A stretch of DNA of 64,000 nucleotides from Tachypleus tridentatus (GCF_004210375.1 NC_134834.1:41692264-41756263); one strand, 5' to 3'. Shown: positions 1-12,432, counted from the first letter of the stretch. Made by a program: numbers and translations. The notes: a model not told the origin generated them from the letters alone.

Positions 1-129
1 AATGTTTCAATGGGTTATAGGAAACAATTGCAATCATATAGTTATGAAAAAACCTTTTATTTCAATGGAAACTACCTTGCAAGATTATTGTCAAGATGCT
101 GGACAGTCAGATAGACATGATCCAAAATG
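1..129 (+). CDS. possible partial internal exon, unknown protein
   Basis: From base 2 an open frame runs at least 42 codons to a good splice donor (TG|GTGAGG at 129/130), and its composition looks protein-like (ends ...DAGQSDRHDPKW). The exon would enter the window from the left. I do not recognise the protein. No matching downstream exon was found in the following kilobases, so this could also be a chance open frame or the end of a repeat. Confidence 0.25.
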
Positions 130-361
130 GTGAGGCTCGAAATTAACATTACATATCTGTAATTAGTGGGACCTTATAGTTTTGCATATTTATGTGCACG
201 TATTATATCATATTTCAACACTGTAATAATTATATATAGTTATCAATTTGTATATACAGCTGTAATCTAATGGACTCTTGTGGCAGCATATTATCTTAAA
301 TCAGGTGTGGTTTTATTCATGTCTTACTTAAAATAAATGGCTAAATATCCATATCAAGCTA

Positions 362-1350
362 CATCCTTGTGCAAATTAATTAAAACAAATGGTCATTTTA
401 CAATATTTTCAGCATGGCGCCTGGTGTAGGCTCGCTGGACCCGCTGATTTCCTTTAATAGTCATTTTTTCACACAGACGGAGTCATTAGATGGGTTTTGC
501 AGTACGGTAGATCTATTTTTGGGATATATGACGAAATTTTGAGGAATATTAGGTCATTTGAAATTGCATTAGAAGTGCAAGGAGACCAGTCAAAAAACAA
601 CTTATTACCATCTCAATGAAGAAAAAACGGTATTGATGGTGTCTGAAATACAAGAACTAGACGCAAGAACAATGGAGGAAGGTGTTATTCAGTGAGCAGA
701 CATTTCTTCGTACAGGGTCAAAGAAGTCTGCATGTTCGCAGATCGCCAGGTGAGAAACTTCGAGAATCTCACATCAATCAGTTCGTAAAACATCCCTTGA
801 AGAAGATGTTTTGGGGCCTTTTCAGCTACTATGGCGTCGGAAACTTACATATCGTAGAAGGTATGATGCGAGGACCACAGTACATCGAAGTTTTGCAGAG
901 AAGAGTCGTTCCAGAAGTGGAAAAGAGATTTCCAGATGGATCTGGCATTTTTCAGCAAGATCTGGCTCCGTGCCACACATCGAAACTTGTGAAGAATTTT
1001 ATGACTACAACGCGAATAAAGGTGCTGGACTGGCCTGGAAACTCTTCGGCCTTAAATCCTCTTGAAAATCTTTGGACGATTTGTAAAGAAAGACTTCGGG
1101 GTAAAGACTGTACTACGAAATATAAGCTAATTGAGGCCATAATTGAGGTGTGGTACCGTGATCCAAAAATTAGTAAAGATTGCAGTCAACTCGTGGACTC
1201 GATACCAAAGCGGATTAATGATCTTCTGAAAAATAAAGGCGGTCATATCATGTATTAATTTGTGAGTAATTTTTGGATTCTCAGAAATAAAACGCAAAAA
1301 ATTGAAAAACTCGTAATTTTCCGTCTTGTTTCAATTAATTTGCACAAGGG
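362..1350 (+). mobile_element. Tc1-like DNA transposon with matching terminal inverted repeats
   Basis: A 989-bp unit is bounded by TA dinucleotides (360-361 and 1351-1352), the target duplication expected for the IS630-Tc1-mariner superfamily. The ends match as inverted repeats with core CCTTGTGCAAATTAATT; left and right copies differ by a 2-base indel next to the TA and one A/G change in the following bases. Between them lies a plus-strand transposase remnant (see 655-1258). The N-terminal helix-turn-helix part is not recognisable, so the element is shortened and could move only with outside transposase. Confidence 0.8.
655..1258 (+). pseudogene. Tc1-type DDE transposase, C-terminal catalytic part, broken
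   Basis: The longest frame (692-1258, 188 codons, ending in TAA) covers the catalytic half of a Tc1 transposase: FVQGQRS..RRSPGEK, then WGLFSYYGVG, then QQDLAPCHTSK with the second catalytic Asp, then ALNPLENLW with the catalytic Glu. Asp and Glu are separated by exactly 34 residues, the DD34E spacing of Tc1. The first catalytic Asp normally sits in a FSDE motif just upstream of FVQGQRS. Here that stretch (about 680-695) reads TTCAGTGAGCAG, so the motif is lost through a small deletion and frame change. The N-terminal DNA-binding region is missing or unrecognisable. The element is therefore inactive. Family assignment is firm; the exact breakpoint is not. Confidence 0.8.
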
Positions 1351-1499
1351 TATAAGTGTTCAATGTTAGGGTTAGTTTTGACCAAGTTATCTTTTAACAC
1401 AAAATATCGGGTTTCCAGATCATCGGTTGGCAGACCACTAGTAGCACTTTTTTGCAGTTTTGCGCTTAAGAAACAAGCAAACCAAACATAATGTTAATA

Positions 1500-1648
1500 A
1501 ATGTTTGTTTGTTTTTGAATTTCGCACAAAGCTACTCGAGGGCTATTTGTGCTAGCCGTCCCTAATTTAGCAGGGGAAAACTAGAGGGAAGGCAGCTAGT
1601 CATCACCACCCACTGCCAACTTTTGGGCTACTCTTTTACCAACGAGCC
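1500..1648 (-). mobile_element. tRNA-derived SINE (family 1), 5'-truncated
   Basis: Minus-strand copy of the main SINE of this window, holding the tail and body (CTACTCGAGGGCTATTTGTG, GGAAGGCAGCTAGTCATCAC and similar blocks) but stopping at ACCAACGA. The tRNA-like head with its Pol III boxes is absent. Such 5' truncation is usual for LINE-driven retrotransposition. Confidence 0.75.
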
Positions 1649-1659
1649 GTAATGTTAAT

Positions 1660-3040
1660 AAAACAAATATAATTAAAAAAGATGAAGAACTCTATAACAA
1701 TCAATACATTTTTTCATGTTATAAGTTACGATATTCTTAGATCTAAAGAAACAAATGCATGTTATCAAAATATATATAATTTGATAATTATCTCAGTTAA
1801 CATGACATATTCAGGTATTAAATGTATTCATAAAACAAGAATAATAACTCTATTTCAGCCTTTCGATAGTACAACTGTCACTTTAGCTTGTTCTGACTTC
1901 CTTTTGAATCTACTATCAGCCACAATACACTGATTATTTGCAATCTAATGCACCTTTCTGGTAACACATTCATTCAAACCAGATGTGATTTCATTCATAT
2001 CTTGCTAAGCAGATGTTTAAATATTCATAATCTCCAACTAGGTCTTCAACATTAGGGATAGTTTTGGTGCTGTCTTCAACATCTTTACTCTCTGCTTGTC
2101 TCTGGTTAAATTAATAACTATGCAGCTTCACAGCAACATCTTATATCAAGTTACTTGTACGTTTAACCAAGGTGAATAGAAGTTGAGCGGTTTAGGTTGT
2201 TTGATGAAAACCTGTGGTCTAGTTCAAAACCAAATGATTGGAGCTGGAGAATACTACAACTATACCCAGTTTCACTCACTGAACCAGTTTTATTATCGCT
2301 TTGTAATACCATTTTTCCTACTACTTAGTAAACTTGTGCTCTATGTTCATCAAAACTATCCATAATCGACATGTACATGCTAGAGCTTCTATGCTTTTGT
2401 GGATGAGCAATAATGTTGAAAAGGAAAAAAAGATTTTTCTCAGCACGTGGATTGTTGTTCTTTGGCAACATAACCCTCCACCTGGGTTATTTCAGTCTCT
2501 TTGCTCAGGGTTGGTAAACGCTTTACAACAGCCTTTTAACAAATTATGAGGCAGTGAATGATATGATGAACCACAAGTCATTAGGTAATCCTATAATTAA
2601 TTCAACTCAGTAAACATCTAACGTGTGGAATGTAACTATGCATTTATTGTGAAATAAGAAAATATGTTGTTCGTTGCTTAGCCATCCATTCATAGCTGTT
2701 TGACGTAATAACTCAGAAATAGTGAAATAACAGATTGCTGATCCAACTTACTATGATGCAGTCTGGACTTGTAATTAAGATGTGTATACAGTGTAATGTC
2801 TGCACTAGCTTTCAAAAGAAGACATCCTGTGAACAATGTAAAAATAGACTTGTCGTGGTACAAAACATTTTATGGTGATCAATGGTGCTGAAAGTGAGTT
2901 AAGATGTTCGATTTTCCTATCAAAGGAATATGAACACCATCAAATGCAGGATCATTCCGTGTGACTCATAGTAACATTATAACATGTTATCTTACACTTT
3001 CAGCTAGCTACGAAACTGACAGAGAGTGGGGTTGTAAACA
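1660..3040. other. no gene recognised
   Basis: AT-rich sequence with only short chance open frames (longest 60-83 codons, low complexity or hydrophobic). I see no splice-consistent coding series and no clear repeat family. Confidence 0.5.
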
Positions 3041-3049
3041 TTGAATCAT

Positions 3050-3720
3050 TTTGTTATGCTTCGTGATGGCTGCATTTTCAACCAGTTTGGGTCCTTTAAC
3101 TGTTTTTCCCTTAGTTCTAAACTTGTCCTCCTCAGAACCTCAAACGATGACACTTTTACCACTGCCTATACTACTAATTTCTGAGACTTGCTACTCGATA
3201 AGATGATGACTTGAGTTAGACCTCTGGGTATTTGGAGAAGCTCTCATTAAATTTATGAGAGTTTGTGTCCATGCAGCTTGCATCTGACGTTATTGAAAGA
3301 TACACCTTTTCAGTTGGGCAGTAGCTCCACCCAGTAGAAGTAAAGTAAACAGCCATTTGCTGTTAATCATTCTGTTTTTAGAAATCTCGGTTCTAACACC
3401 AGCATCACTGGAAGTGAAAATAAGTAACTTACAGCCTAGTTTGTATAGTCCATCACTGGTTGGTTAACCATACCAAACTTCAACAACTGAAACTTAAGCT
3501 TGGAGTAATCCTCCAAATTAAAAATGTTTATACGTCTGTTACTGCTGCACAAGTCGAGAAGTTGTTGTAACTGGTTCGTAATGTGAAAGTTTCAGAGTTG
3601 TTTTTAGAGTGTGAGTTGACCACCATTTCTTGACAGCTTCAATCTTCGCAAAATCCAAATTTACACCATGTCTTTACCTACAGGGTGATCACAAATTTCA
3701 CCTTTGTATGCACCAGCATC
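3050..3720 (-). pseudogene. degenerate coding remnant, possibly retroelement pol
   Basis: Read on the minus strand, several stop-interrupted stretches look like former protein: around 3650-3590 a block with AKIEAVKKW followed by a T-LK pattern, which resembles the linker after the reverse transcriptase of Ty3/gypsy pol, and around 3170-3050 a Lys/Glu-rich stretch. Frames change repeatedly and stops are frequent. The resemblance is weak and could be coincidence. Confidence 0.2.
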
Positions 3721-3729
3721 AGTTTCCAG

Positions 3730-5400
3730 GCTTAAGCTTTAAGCTAGAATTTTAAATGCAATAGAAAACAAAATAAATATTAACCACTGCAAGCTCAATT
3801 AATATTTGATAAAATATCCCCATTGAAGTCTGTGCATCTAAATCAACTGATACACTGTATAACTTGAATGGCATTTTTCGTAATTCTTGTGATATTCGTG
3901 ATTGATTGATGCTCGCACAAGCAAACTACAACCACAATAAATAGATGAACAAAGGGTTTGGTCGACAAGTTAGCGTAATAAAGAACTAAAAATTGTTAAA
4001 AACGAAAGTTAAATGGCCATCATAACTCCCCTCTCAATTAGGTGTCAAGTGCAAAGTTTGAAGCTGGACATCATAACTTTTTTTTCAGTAAAGTTTGAAA
4101 CTGAAATATCATCGAACAAATATTCCACTAATCTGAAACAAAAGACATAAAATATATTTGTAACAAGAAAATTAAAAGCGAACTCTTTCCAAACCAAGCA
4201 TTTTCCAATGCTTTCAGATAGATGAATTGTTGTTATATTATTGCGGTGGGTAGACAACAGATAGCCCTTTATGTAGCTATCTGCCTAACTACAAAATAAA
4301 TCATCGTTGTTACACTGAACGTTTGTTAGGTTTAATTAATAAGAGAAAAGCTGTTTTTCCTTTCTGGATTCAAACTGATTGTTAGGTAAACCAACGCATC
4401 AGAAATATTTTACTTTTGATAACGATATGTTTTGTGGACATGAGTTCAGGTTATTTTTCACACTCTACAAGCACTTCAACTGGGAAAGTCAACATTTCAG
4501 AATGGCTTTGCATATAATGTTTATTATGAACGCCATGAACATATCAGTAAGTGATCTCAGACTTATATATGTTGAGTTCCCTTTCACATGAATATAAATT
4601 TAATGATTTAGTTAACAAATTAGTTAAAGCTATTTTAAGTTAAATTTCATAAGAAAAAAGCATATACCATGTTCAAAATAATGTTTTTTATATGATAAAT
4701 AACTATATCAGTCTTATATTGTAACCTATTAGAAAGAACTCATTGAAAAACAGTGAATTATATCCTAGGATTCTAAGCGCATCTTTCACTTTGAAAATTA
4801 TTCAAAGATTCATCCATAGGCAAATTGTAAAGGATCATAAGTTACTCACTTTGTCAATCTCTTTATGTTGTCAACTGCACATTAATAGCTGCAAGATGCT
4901 ACATATAGAAAATACGATACTGACAGTATGCAGAAACTTTATCACTAAGATATAAAAAGTATCTTTATTGTGGTATATTTTACATTCCAAATTTTCCTGT
5001 TCAACCACTCCAATATTTCACTTTTTATTTCATTAACAGAGCTGATTACTTTAATATAGTTTAATTTGAATCGATGATTGGTTTTAGATTTCTCATACTT
5101 TTAATTACTTTCTATTAATCTTCACCAATTTTCAAATGACTCAAATAGACCGATAAGTCTGAACTGCCAAACAAGTAAAAGATTTTGCCAAACACGTTTT
5201 ACAAAATAGTGATTATTGTGTGTCAGAGACTTTACAATTATCAACAATTTCAAAACTACAAAACTGCTACTAAAGTCTTTTTCTTATAAATTATTAAAGA
5301 TTTATTTTAGAACGAAATTTATACACATGTGAATAGTATCAAAAGAACTGGAGACTCCAACAGTCGTGCCAATAGGAGAGGAAAATAAAACAATGAACCT
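3730..5400. other. no gene recognised (expected intron of the TRPV-like gene)
   Basis: If 5403-5552 is a first coding exon on the minus strand, this stretch is the start of its first intron. No second exon with the expected Leu-Tyr-Asn/Gly-Glu-Gly block was seen, and open frames are short. Confidence 0.4.
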
Positions 5401-5402
5401 AC

Positions 5403-5552
5403 CTCAGCATAATTATGAAGTTGGGACGCTTCTTTCAACACTGACACCAGTTTCCCACCACCGTTGACATCTACAAGAGTGTAAGTTTTTTGAGAAGAAG
5501 TGTCTGCCTGCTTCTTCACACCGGAAGTGACGTTGCTGTTGGTATTTCCCAT
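5403..5552 (-). CDS. first coding exon of a TRPV-like ion channel (Nanchung/Inactive/OSM-9 class)
   Basis: An ATG at 5552 opens a 50-codon frame that ends exactly at a donor (GAG|GTAGGT, intron begins at 5402). The peptide starts MGNTNSN, a Gly-2 start compatible with N-myristoylation, and carries [20 protein letters not shown] then HNYAE. From family knowledge, arthropod TRPV subunits have a similar segment ahead of the ankyrin repeats: Leu-Val/Ala-(Asp), then a GGG run, then a Leu-rich helix ending Tyr-(Asp)-Glu-Val. These subunits form cation channels in mechanosensory (chordotonal) neurons. Ankyrin repeats, the six-helix pore and the C-terminus are not in the window; they would lie in the minus direction, past base 1 or in exons I could not see. 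Assignment from 50 residues is an inference. The alternative is another Gly-start protein with a similar helix. Confidence 0.5.
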
Positions 5553-6786
5553 TTTTGTTGTTGTTTTTTAATATAGTTAATTGTTTTAATAAAAGTATAA
5601 ATTTTATTTTGAAATTTCAGTCTTGTAAAGTTTGAACTCACACCATTTCTGGTGCCTTCTATGAAAGTCAAAATTGAATATTTTGACATCTAATTATTTT
5701 AAATTTTAGAATTTTTCTTTTAATACATGTTGTTGCAATATTAATAACGAAAAGTATATTATCTTTTCGAAAATAGCTTATAGTTAGCAGAACCCAAGTG
5801 TTTTCAGATTCTATGGCAAGAGGCGTTTACGCTCTCAACTACCGCAAAAGGAATAACTCACGAAGACTCTCGCCTGTGTGCAGCTTCAATGTCACGTGCG
5901 AATATGATTTCATGCGCACTCCTATCTGTTTATTAAAAATCGTGATATGACTTATAAGTTTTTTCACTCCTACTTCTAAAGCACCTCTTTATACTTTTTG
6001 AGCTATCGTTCTGGGTGTGGTCATATTAATTTTATACACTAATATAGCAAAAAGTAATATTTATATAGAGATATCACTATCTAGACAAAGATAAATCATT
6101 GGTCGACAAAAGTTTCTTCACACACGGATAACCAATCAGATAAAAACAGCGGTCTCTTTTGATGTATAGCTATTTGGGTAGAATGCTAATGCGCGTGCCT
6201 AACACAGGAAAAAGTCAAACACAGCGTTTACTACTGTTTCTCTGGAAACCATATTAACAGAAATCGATTGTCGCTTAGCTACCGTTTTAGGTACAGCAAC
6301 AATGAATCTTACATTACTGGCGCCGTCAGGTGGTAGGAAGTGAATTGACTCTGACATTAAGTGACGCACGAAGGTGAGTAAGCTATTACTTAACCTTACA
6401 TCTCTAAAATACTTTAAATACTTTGTCATCATTGCTTGAAGAAAAGAAACTCTGTAGTAAAAGAATTTATTAAAACAGCAAAGTTTAATTTTGATCGAGG
6501 TATTGTGTGCGATCTTTTTAACCGAACTGGTTTTCGCAATATTCATTCCTAGGTTATTGACCTTCGATACATACTACAAACTGAAGCTGGTTAAATAAAT
6601 ATAAAAAAAGAGTGAAAATACATAATATTCACATTCCCTAGTTGTAAATATTGCGTGTATCACTAAGTTTGTTTTATTCATATTGCTATAACAAAATTGA
6701 AACTTAAATATATAAACCAAATTTGCCTTTACTAAATGTATTAACAAATAATTCGTGTCTAATATTAGACAGAAATACAAGGATGG
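5553..6786. other. upstream region of the TRPV-like exon, no gene recognised
   Basis: Contains a locally GC-richer patch (about 5815-5925) with a CACGTG E-box at about 5893, which could belong to a 5' UTR or promoter on the minus strand. This is speculative. The 115-codon minus frame at 6199-6546 has no recognisable domain. Confidence 0.3.
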
Positions 6787-6922
6787 CAGTGGCATATTTA
6801 GGTAGGGGCCAGAGAGGATTCAGCTCTAAAGCCCATGGTCTTAATGAGGGTCTATTGCTAATTTTGTTCTAAGTAAAATTACATGGAATGTAGAGACCCA
6901 CACAGCCTTAAATCTGCCACTG
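6787..6922. mobile_element. short inverted-repeat element (MITE-like)
   Basis: 136-bp unit whose ends are imperfect inverted repeats: CAGTGGCATATTTAGG on the left and the reverse complement CAGTGGCAGATTTAAGG on the right. A CAGTGGC-type terminus is common in hAT-like MITEs. No convincing 8-bp target duplication is visible, so the superfamily is uncertain. Confidence 0.5.
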
Positions 6923-7092
6923 CATGTACATATTGTATATTATGGTTGATATAGAATTGAATTATATTAGAAAATACTCACATATAATAAAAAGGCAACA
7001 TAAAATTTTAAGTAAAAGAACTAAATGGCTACATGTAGACACTGAAAACAATCAGCTTCCCCCTCCTTCCACTTGGTGCAGTAACACGACTG

Positions 7093-7190
7093 TTGGCTTC
7101 TCACACTAAAACTGGGAGTTCGTTACTCGCGCTTGAATGAATATACATAGCCGAATGTGTAGCTTTGTGTTCAAAAACAACAAACAGAAA
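7093..7190 (+). mobile_element. tRNA-derived SINE (family 2), partial
   Basis: Contains TCACACTAAAACTGGGAGTTC with a B-box-like GAGTTCGTTACTC, followed by ATAGCCGAATGTGTAGCTTT and a CAAAAACAACAAAC tail. It aligns by eye with the copy at 62823-62945. The 5' end is truncated. Confidence 0.6.
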
Positions 7191-8985
7191 ATGAACTACG
7201 AAAGTATTTTCGTGTATTCATTTTTTTCTTTCTTTTAATTTAAAATAATGTAGCCAAACGGGAATAGTTGTTTTTTTCTTACTGTTGTCATAAAATGAAG
7301 CTTAAGAAACCATAAGTGTATACAGGGTTTCGTAGTATCTACATATTTTATAGCTTTGTGGACCATATTCATAAGTTAATTATTACAACACTTTATTTCC
7401 TTATTTAGTGAATAAAGACTAGAAATTCAATATTTGAATGAAAAGTGAAGACTGAGCAAGCTAGATATGTAGTATGTGGTTTAGAGAGTCGCCTCGAACA
7501 GATACTAGAGTTTGTTAAGCCTTCGACTCCCCGTTTTCCATCCTGTGAGTTTTTAAAAAAATTCTTTACTTTATGTTTGGTTAAATTCACATTCAGTTTA
7601 AGTTTTCTGACATTAACCTACTCGTTTCTCGAAATTAGGTCGCTAGAACACTCGACGTAATTTACAATACTTTCGTCCTTTCAGCCGTTGGGAGCGATAT
7701 CATGTAAAGATTAATACCATCTATTCTTAAAGTTGAGTTTTAGTTTGTTCTTAGAGCTTGTTTTATGGAAAGTTAATTCTGAATCTTACTTTTTATCTAA
7801 TCACTGAGTTAATGATATGGTATACACATGGAGAGAAAAATACAGGTATAAGTTTTCTATAGTTACGAATTTTTTTTTGTTACGTACTTTCAATTCATGT
7901 ATTGGCCCTAACATAAAAATGTTCCTAAACACGGTCCTATCTTCTTAGCTTATAAATTAATCTTAGGTGTTTGTTTCCTTTACCCTAACATATTCTGCTC
8001 ATGTGTTTCCTTACCCGACACGCTTTAGTTTTAAGAGATATGATAATACAGAATAATTAACAACGAGAACAAATAAGTAATAAAAGAAATCTGGTTATAC
8101 CAATTTTTCAGCTTTTTTTTCGCATTAGACGATTACCACTATTTTAAGAAGATAAATATTTCCGTTTATTTCCTCCATGACAAATTGATATATGCTGCAG
8201 TTTAAGTCTCCATACTTAGGTGTTATCCACCTGTTTGGCTGTGCTAATTATTATTGATTTCAGCATTCAAGTATGCAGGAAACCCCGTCTTAACTAAAGG
8301 TTTAATCCTAACAAACACTTAGCTCGTTGCAGCAAATTAGTCTCACAAAGTCAGCTCACACAAGCATGTCAGAATTCCAGCTATACTGTCGATTTTACAC
8401 GATATTATTCTGGTATTCTTATGAAAGTGGAACAGTTGTTCGAACACAGCACCACCATAAAGTACGTGTAGTCCAAACGCGCCTACTCGTAAGCTGAATT
8501 CCAACATTGCTTATCCTTTTCCTATTTGTCAAGGTTGAGAAGTCAGATTTATAAAAATATCGTTTAATCATAGATAAAGTATAAATGAAATATTGCTCAA
8601 ATATTCACGAAGATTTGCCATTTTGTCAGAAACAAATGGTGTATTCTCAGCCGGATATGGCGCCAGCCTTGCTTGATTATAGTTTCTGGCGCGTTAACAA
8701 AAGCACGTTTATTTAAAGTTGTAATTACTAGTTGCAGGAAATATGTGGATTTGCTGATTAAAACCAACTGATTTAAACGTTAACGACAGGTACTAAGGTG
8801 TATTATTTCGAAGTTAATAGTGGTGATTTTAATACAATCACCGGAAAAAAGCCAAACTTAAAATGTGTCGCAATTCATAAAATGTATTTTCTAAAGAAAC
8901 ATATTAAGATTATATCAGATATTTTATCATTTATTCTATTATTAACAGATTAAGGTTGTTTTTTTTCCTTTAGAACTATATCTGT
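7191..8985. other. no gene recognised
   Basis: AT-rich intergenic sequence. Frames at 7405-7660 on both strands are short and show no domain. Confidence 0.5.
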
Positions 8986-8989
8986 AGCA

Positions 8990-9345
8990 ATTTTCAGACT
9001 CCCATAAACCCTACATTAGACCCGTAATTGACTATGCAGCTCTTGCATGGATAAATGTAAGTAAAAAACTACTACAAGCAAAATTATAAACAATACAAAA
9101 TACACTACTCACAACAACTTATAAAGTACCCAGAACTACATCATCAGAATTCATGCATAAATACGCACTCATAGAAACAATAGCAGATAGACTCCTACAT
9201 AGTACAATAAATTATTTTGACAAATATTGGACAAAAAATAAACTAGTAAGCGATCTAGACAGATACTGCATATATGATGAAGATGGTTCTAAGCACCTTT
9301 CTCCAGTAAATACATATATTCAAATAAAACAAAAAGGCCACCTAT
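8990..9345 (+). mobile_element. LINE 3' fragment (end of ORF2), degenerate
   Basis: Plus-strand translation gives the region just after the reverse transcriptase: YIRPVIDYAALAW, then TTYKVPRTTSSEFMHKYA, IETIADRLL, and a last open part 9153-9343 ending at a stop. The same series occurs on the minus strand in the LINE at 25370-26796 (YKVPRSMSSTFMHKYA), so both belong to one Jockey-like family. One internal stop near 9090 breaks it, and everything upstream of this tail is missing. Confidence 0.65.
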
Positions 9346-9349
9346 AAAC

Positions 9350-10905
9350 TAGATTCCACATTAGTTTAGGGACTAGCTAATAAACAATGAAAGGGATTTA
9401 TGTAACTGTTTTATGGTCAATGCTTATCCAGCGATAGCGCAAATCGCTATGGAACTTTTGAGAGAAATGATATATTTGCACCAAGTGTATATGTATATAG
9501 CGCATGAACACTGCTCTGATAGAGGCCTGAGTTACTCTGGTTCTCATGTAAAATTTATAAATACACTTGACAGTTGCTAAAACTAATACAAAGAAAGGAG
9601 AAAGAGGTCGACGAAACCTGACCCTTCTGGGTATATAAACACAAGTACCCATATAACGATAAGAGAGAGAGAGAGCGAACCGATCAAGAGAAATATCGTT
9701 CATTATTACGCTGAGGCTGAGATGGAGTTTTGGCTTTGTCACATGCGTGACAACTTCAATATCTTTTCAGACTTAGCGTGATTAGGGTACTTATTTTGTC
9801 CTGGATAACTAGAAAATTATATATGCTAGGAAAACGCTTCTTTGGTCCTGGAGAGCCAACCTTTCAGCTCCAGACACGAGTTTTTAAATAAGGTTCTTTA
9901 ATATTCTTGCGAGTGTCCAAATAGTATTCGCATGTACCTTCAAGTAGGTCCGACATTTCATTTCTACAGTTTTTGCACATTTACCAGAACCAAAACTCTT
10001 TCATAACTGGTTATAACATGAACCAACGAACCGATAGCCTATTCATTGGTACTGCTTCACGCTTTCTGTTCATCAACACTACCAAGTGTTGACTTCCCTC
10101 TCTCTGTTCATGTAAGATTTCTTGATAACATTTGTTCTGTTACAGTAGTGTTGGTATGTAGATACCAGCCCTGTGACCAAATTCCATCTAGCATTCTCAT
10201 GGCTTTGCTAATGTTAATTCATCTAAATGTTTTCATTATCTAATGGTATGTCAGTTAATGGTTCTTCACCTACTTTGTGACCTTTTTCCAGACGTTCCCT
10301 AACGTTACTTCCCTCCACATATGTGTCGCACCCAGAGGTCTCTTAATTTGCGACTTTTCTTTTTCTTTCATTTAATTTTTCTGAAGCATTTTAATATTTT
10401 AAAGTACTTAACATCCACAAATGTTTCAGTAAATACTCTCTCGTCCCATTGCTACTTTGTTTAATATAACCTCATCCAGTTTCTTCTTTATATAAATGTA
10501 GCCTCACGTCTCATCTCAACTTTCAGTTAATACAGCCTCATATTCCATCAATAACTGGCATAAATATAGACTCGGACCTCACTGCTACATTATGAATACA
10601 ATCTTATATCCTATCCGGCCTAAACAAACAATCTTTTTCGAAGAAGGATAATATCGAATATTTAAAAAAGGTGGTATTCAAACCACGATAGTTTCTTTCC
10701 GATCAAAATCGAAAATCTCTCTAGAATAATACTATTTTAAAATCATTGGAAAGTTTATGAGAAGTCGTTCATAATGTTCTAATGTGATGTGAGACTGTAT
10801 TCATATGGAACATAAGAATATATTGACAAGAAGTGCCGATTAGATGCAAGACTAGAATGACAGGAAGTGTGAAAAATGTTTGGCGACAGTGAAACAAAGT
10901 AGGGA
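9350..10905. other. no gene recognised; one (GA)n patch
   Basis: Contains a short GA microsatellite at about 9661-9676. The 114-codon minus frame at 9398-9742 spans it and lacks any recognisable domain. The remainder is unclassified. Confidence 0.5.
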
Positions 10906-10910
10906 TAGGA

Positions 10911-11182
10911 TTTGTTTGTTTGTTTTTTAATTTCGCGCAAATTTACATGAGGTTTATCTGCACCAGCCGTCCCTAATTTAGCAGTGTAAGACTAGAGGTA
11001 GTCGTCACCACCCATCGCCAACTTTTGGGTTACTCTTTTACCAACGAATAGTGGGATTCACCGTGATATCATAATGCCCCCACGACTGAAAGAACGAGCA
11101 AGTGTGGTGTGACGGGGATTCAAACCCGCAACCTTCGAATTACGAATCGAGTGCCTTAACCACTTGGCTATGCCGCCGGGTC
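10911..11182 (-). mobile_element. tRNA-derived SINE (family 1), near full length
   Basis: Minus-strand copy with tail, body and tRNA-like head. The B box is seen as GGATTCAAACCCGC on the plus strand (reverse of GGTTTGAATCC), followed by the A-box region ending GCCGCCGGG. Several small deletions in the body (for example the missing GGAAGGCAGCT block near 11005) mark it as old. Confidence 0.8.
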
Positions 11183-11184
11183 TC

Positions 11185-12430
11185 TTAAAAAAAAAATACG
11201 AACGCTCTTTAACTTATGGAAAATCTAGTTCAACCATCAGAAATTTCTTTACTTACTTGATTGGTTCAATTGGTTTGATTTCAGTAAAGATCGATGTTTA
11301 CTGTAATCCTAGATATTTCTGATACTTCCTCATGTAATTACGTTAGTGCCGAAATCCCACTATTTTGTAACTACATCTTACACTTTCCAAAGTCTTACTA
11401 GATTAAACTTTGCTACCACCTTCAAATATTCTCTTAGGATAATCATGGTCTACACGACCATTAAAGCGTTTATCAATTATACCATCTTGCAGCTTTTTGA
11501 AATAAAATTATTTTTTGAAATTTTTGGAAAATCATTTGATGTTTCAAATGTTAAATAATTAAATGTTAATTTATCTGTCGTTCTTGATAATGACATACCA
11601 GTGATATTAATATGTTTGTTTTAAGAGAGAGAGAAGAAAAAAAAAAGAAGACAAACTGCATTACTAGCCTGAATCTAGGTTTTTTTTCTGGTTAATGACT
11701 TGGCAATATAACCTTAAACGGTCATATAATACCAAACTCTTCAATAAAATCATGCACTGAAAAAATTCATTTGTTTTATAAATACGTCCACTTTCTGTTT
11801 TGGCAAAAATCGTATTAGAAGAACTGAACAACCCAGAACATCCTTTTAGTGACATGTATAACACTCAGACATAAATTACGTCTTTTGGACAGGGTAACTC
11901 TATGCCGGATCAAGACGATCGTAGGACCTAAGCACCTCCTATTTGTACGCCGTACCAGATGTAGAAGTTAAACTGAAAGGTAAATTATAGATTTTTTAAG
12001 TATATATCGCCGTAGTTGCGCAAATGTTGTTCGAGTTGACATCTTTCACAATATGCTGCAATACATTGAATTATATTAAAAATGACTTAAGTATGGAATA
12101 AATTACGTAGTAAAACAGCCTTTTTAGTGAAATATATGTAAGTGAATGTGAGCACACAAAGTAATGCGTATATACAAAAATATATCGTATAACTTAAAGA
12201 CGTAATAACAAAGTTTTTAAAATAAAATATGTTTTAATGTGTTTATTCTTATCATTTTTGGCCCTCTTTAATTTTCAACGAAAATTTTCATGAAACCATA
12301 GTTTTCTTAAGCCCTAGGCATTATGCCTCTTGTGCCTAATAAATAATCCGGCTTTGAGATATCTGATTTGGAAATAGAAGCGCTTTGATACAAAAATATA
12401 AATATAGTATTTATTTTTCATATTCAATTT
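11185..12430. other. no gene recognised
   Basis: AT-rich DNA. Short frames at 11346-11558 (plus) and 11664-11864 (minus) show no domain and no splice context. Confidence 0.5.
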
Positions 12431-12432
12431 TT

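Noticed and set aside
6199-6546. 115-codon minus-strand open frame upstream of the TRPV-like exon
   Set aside because: No domain, composition typical of chance frames, no supporting splice sites in phase.
9398-9742. 114-codon minus-strand open frame
   Set aside because: Crosses a GA microsatellite, has no recognisable domain and no splice or promoter context.
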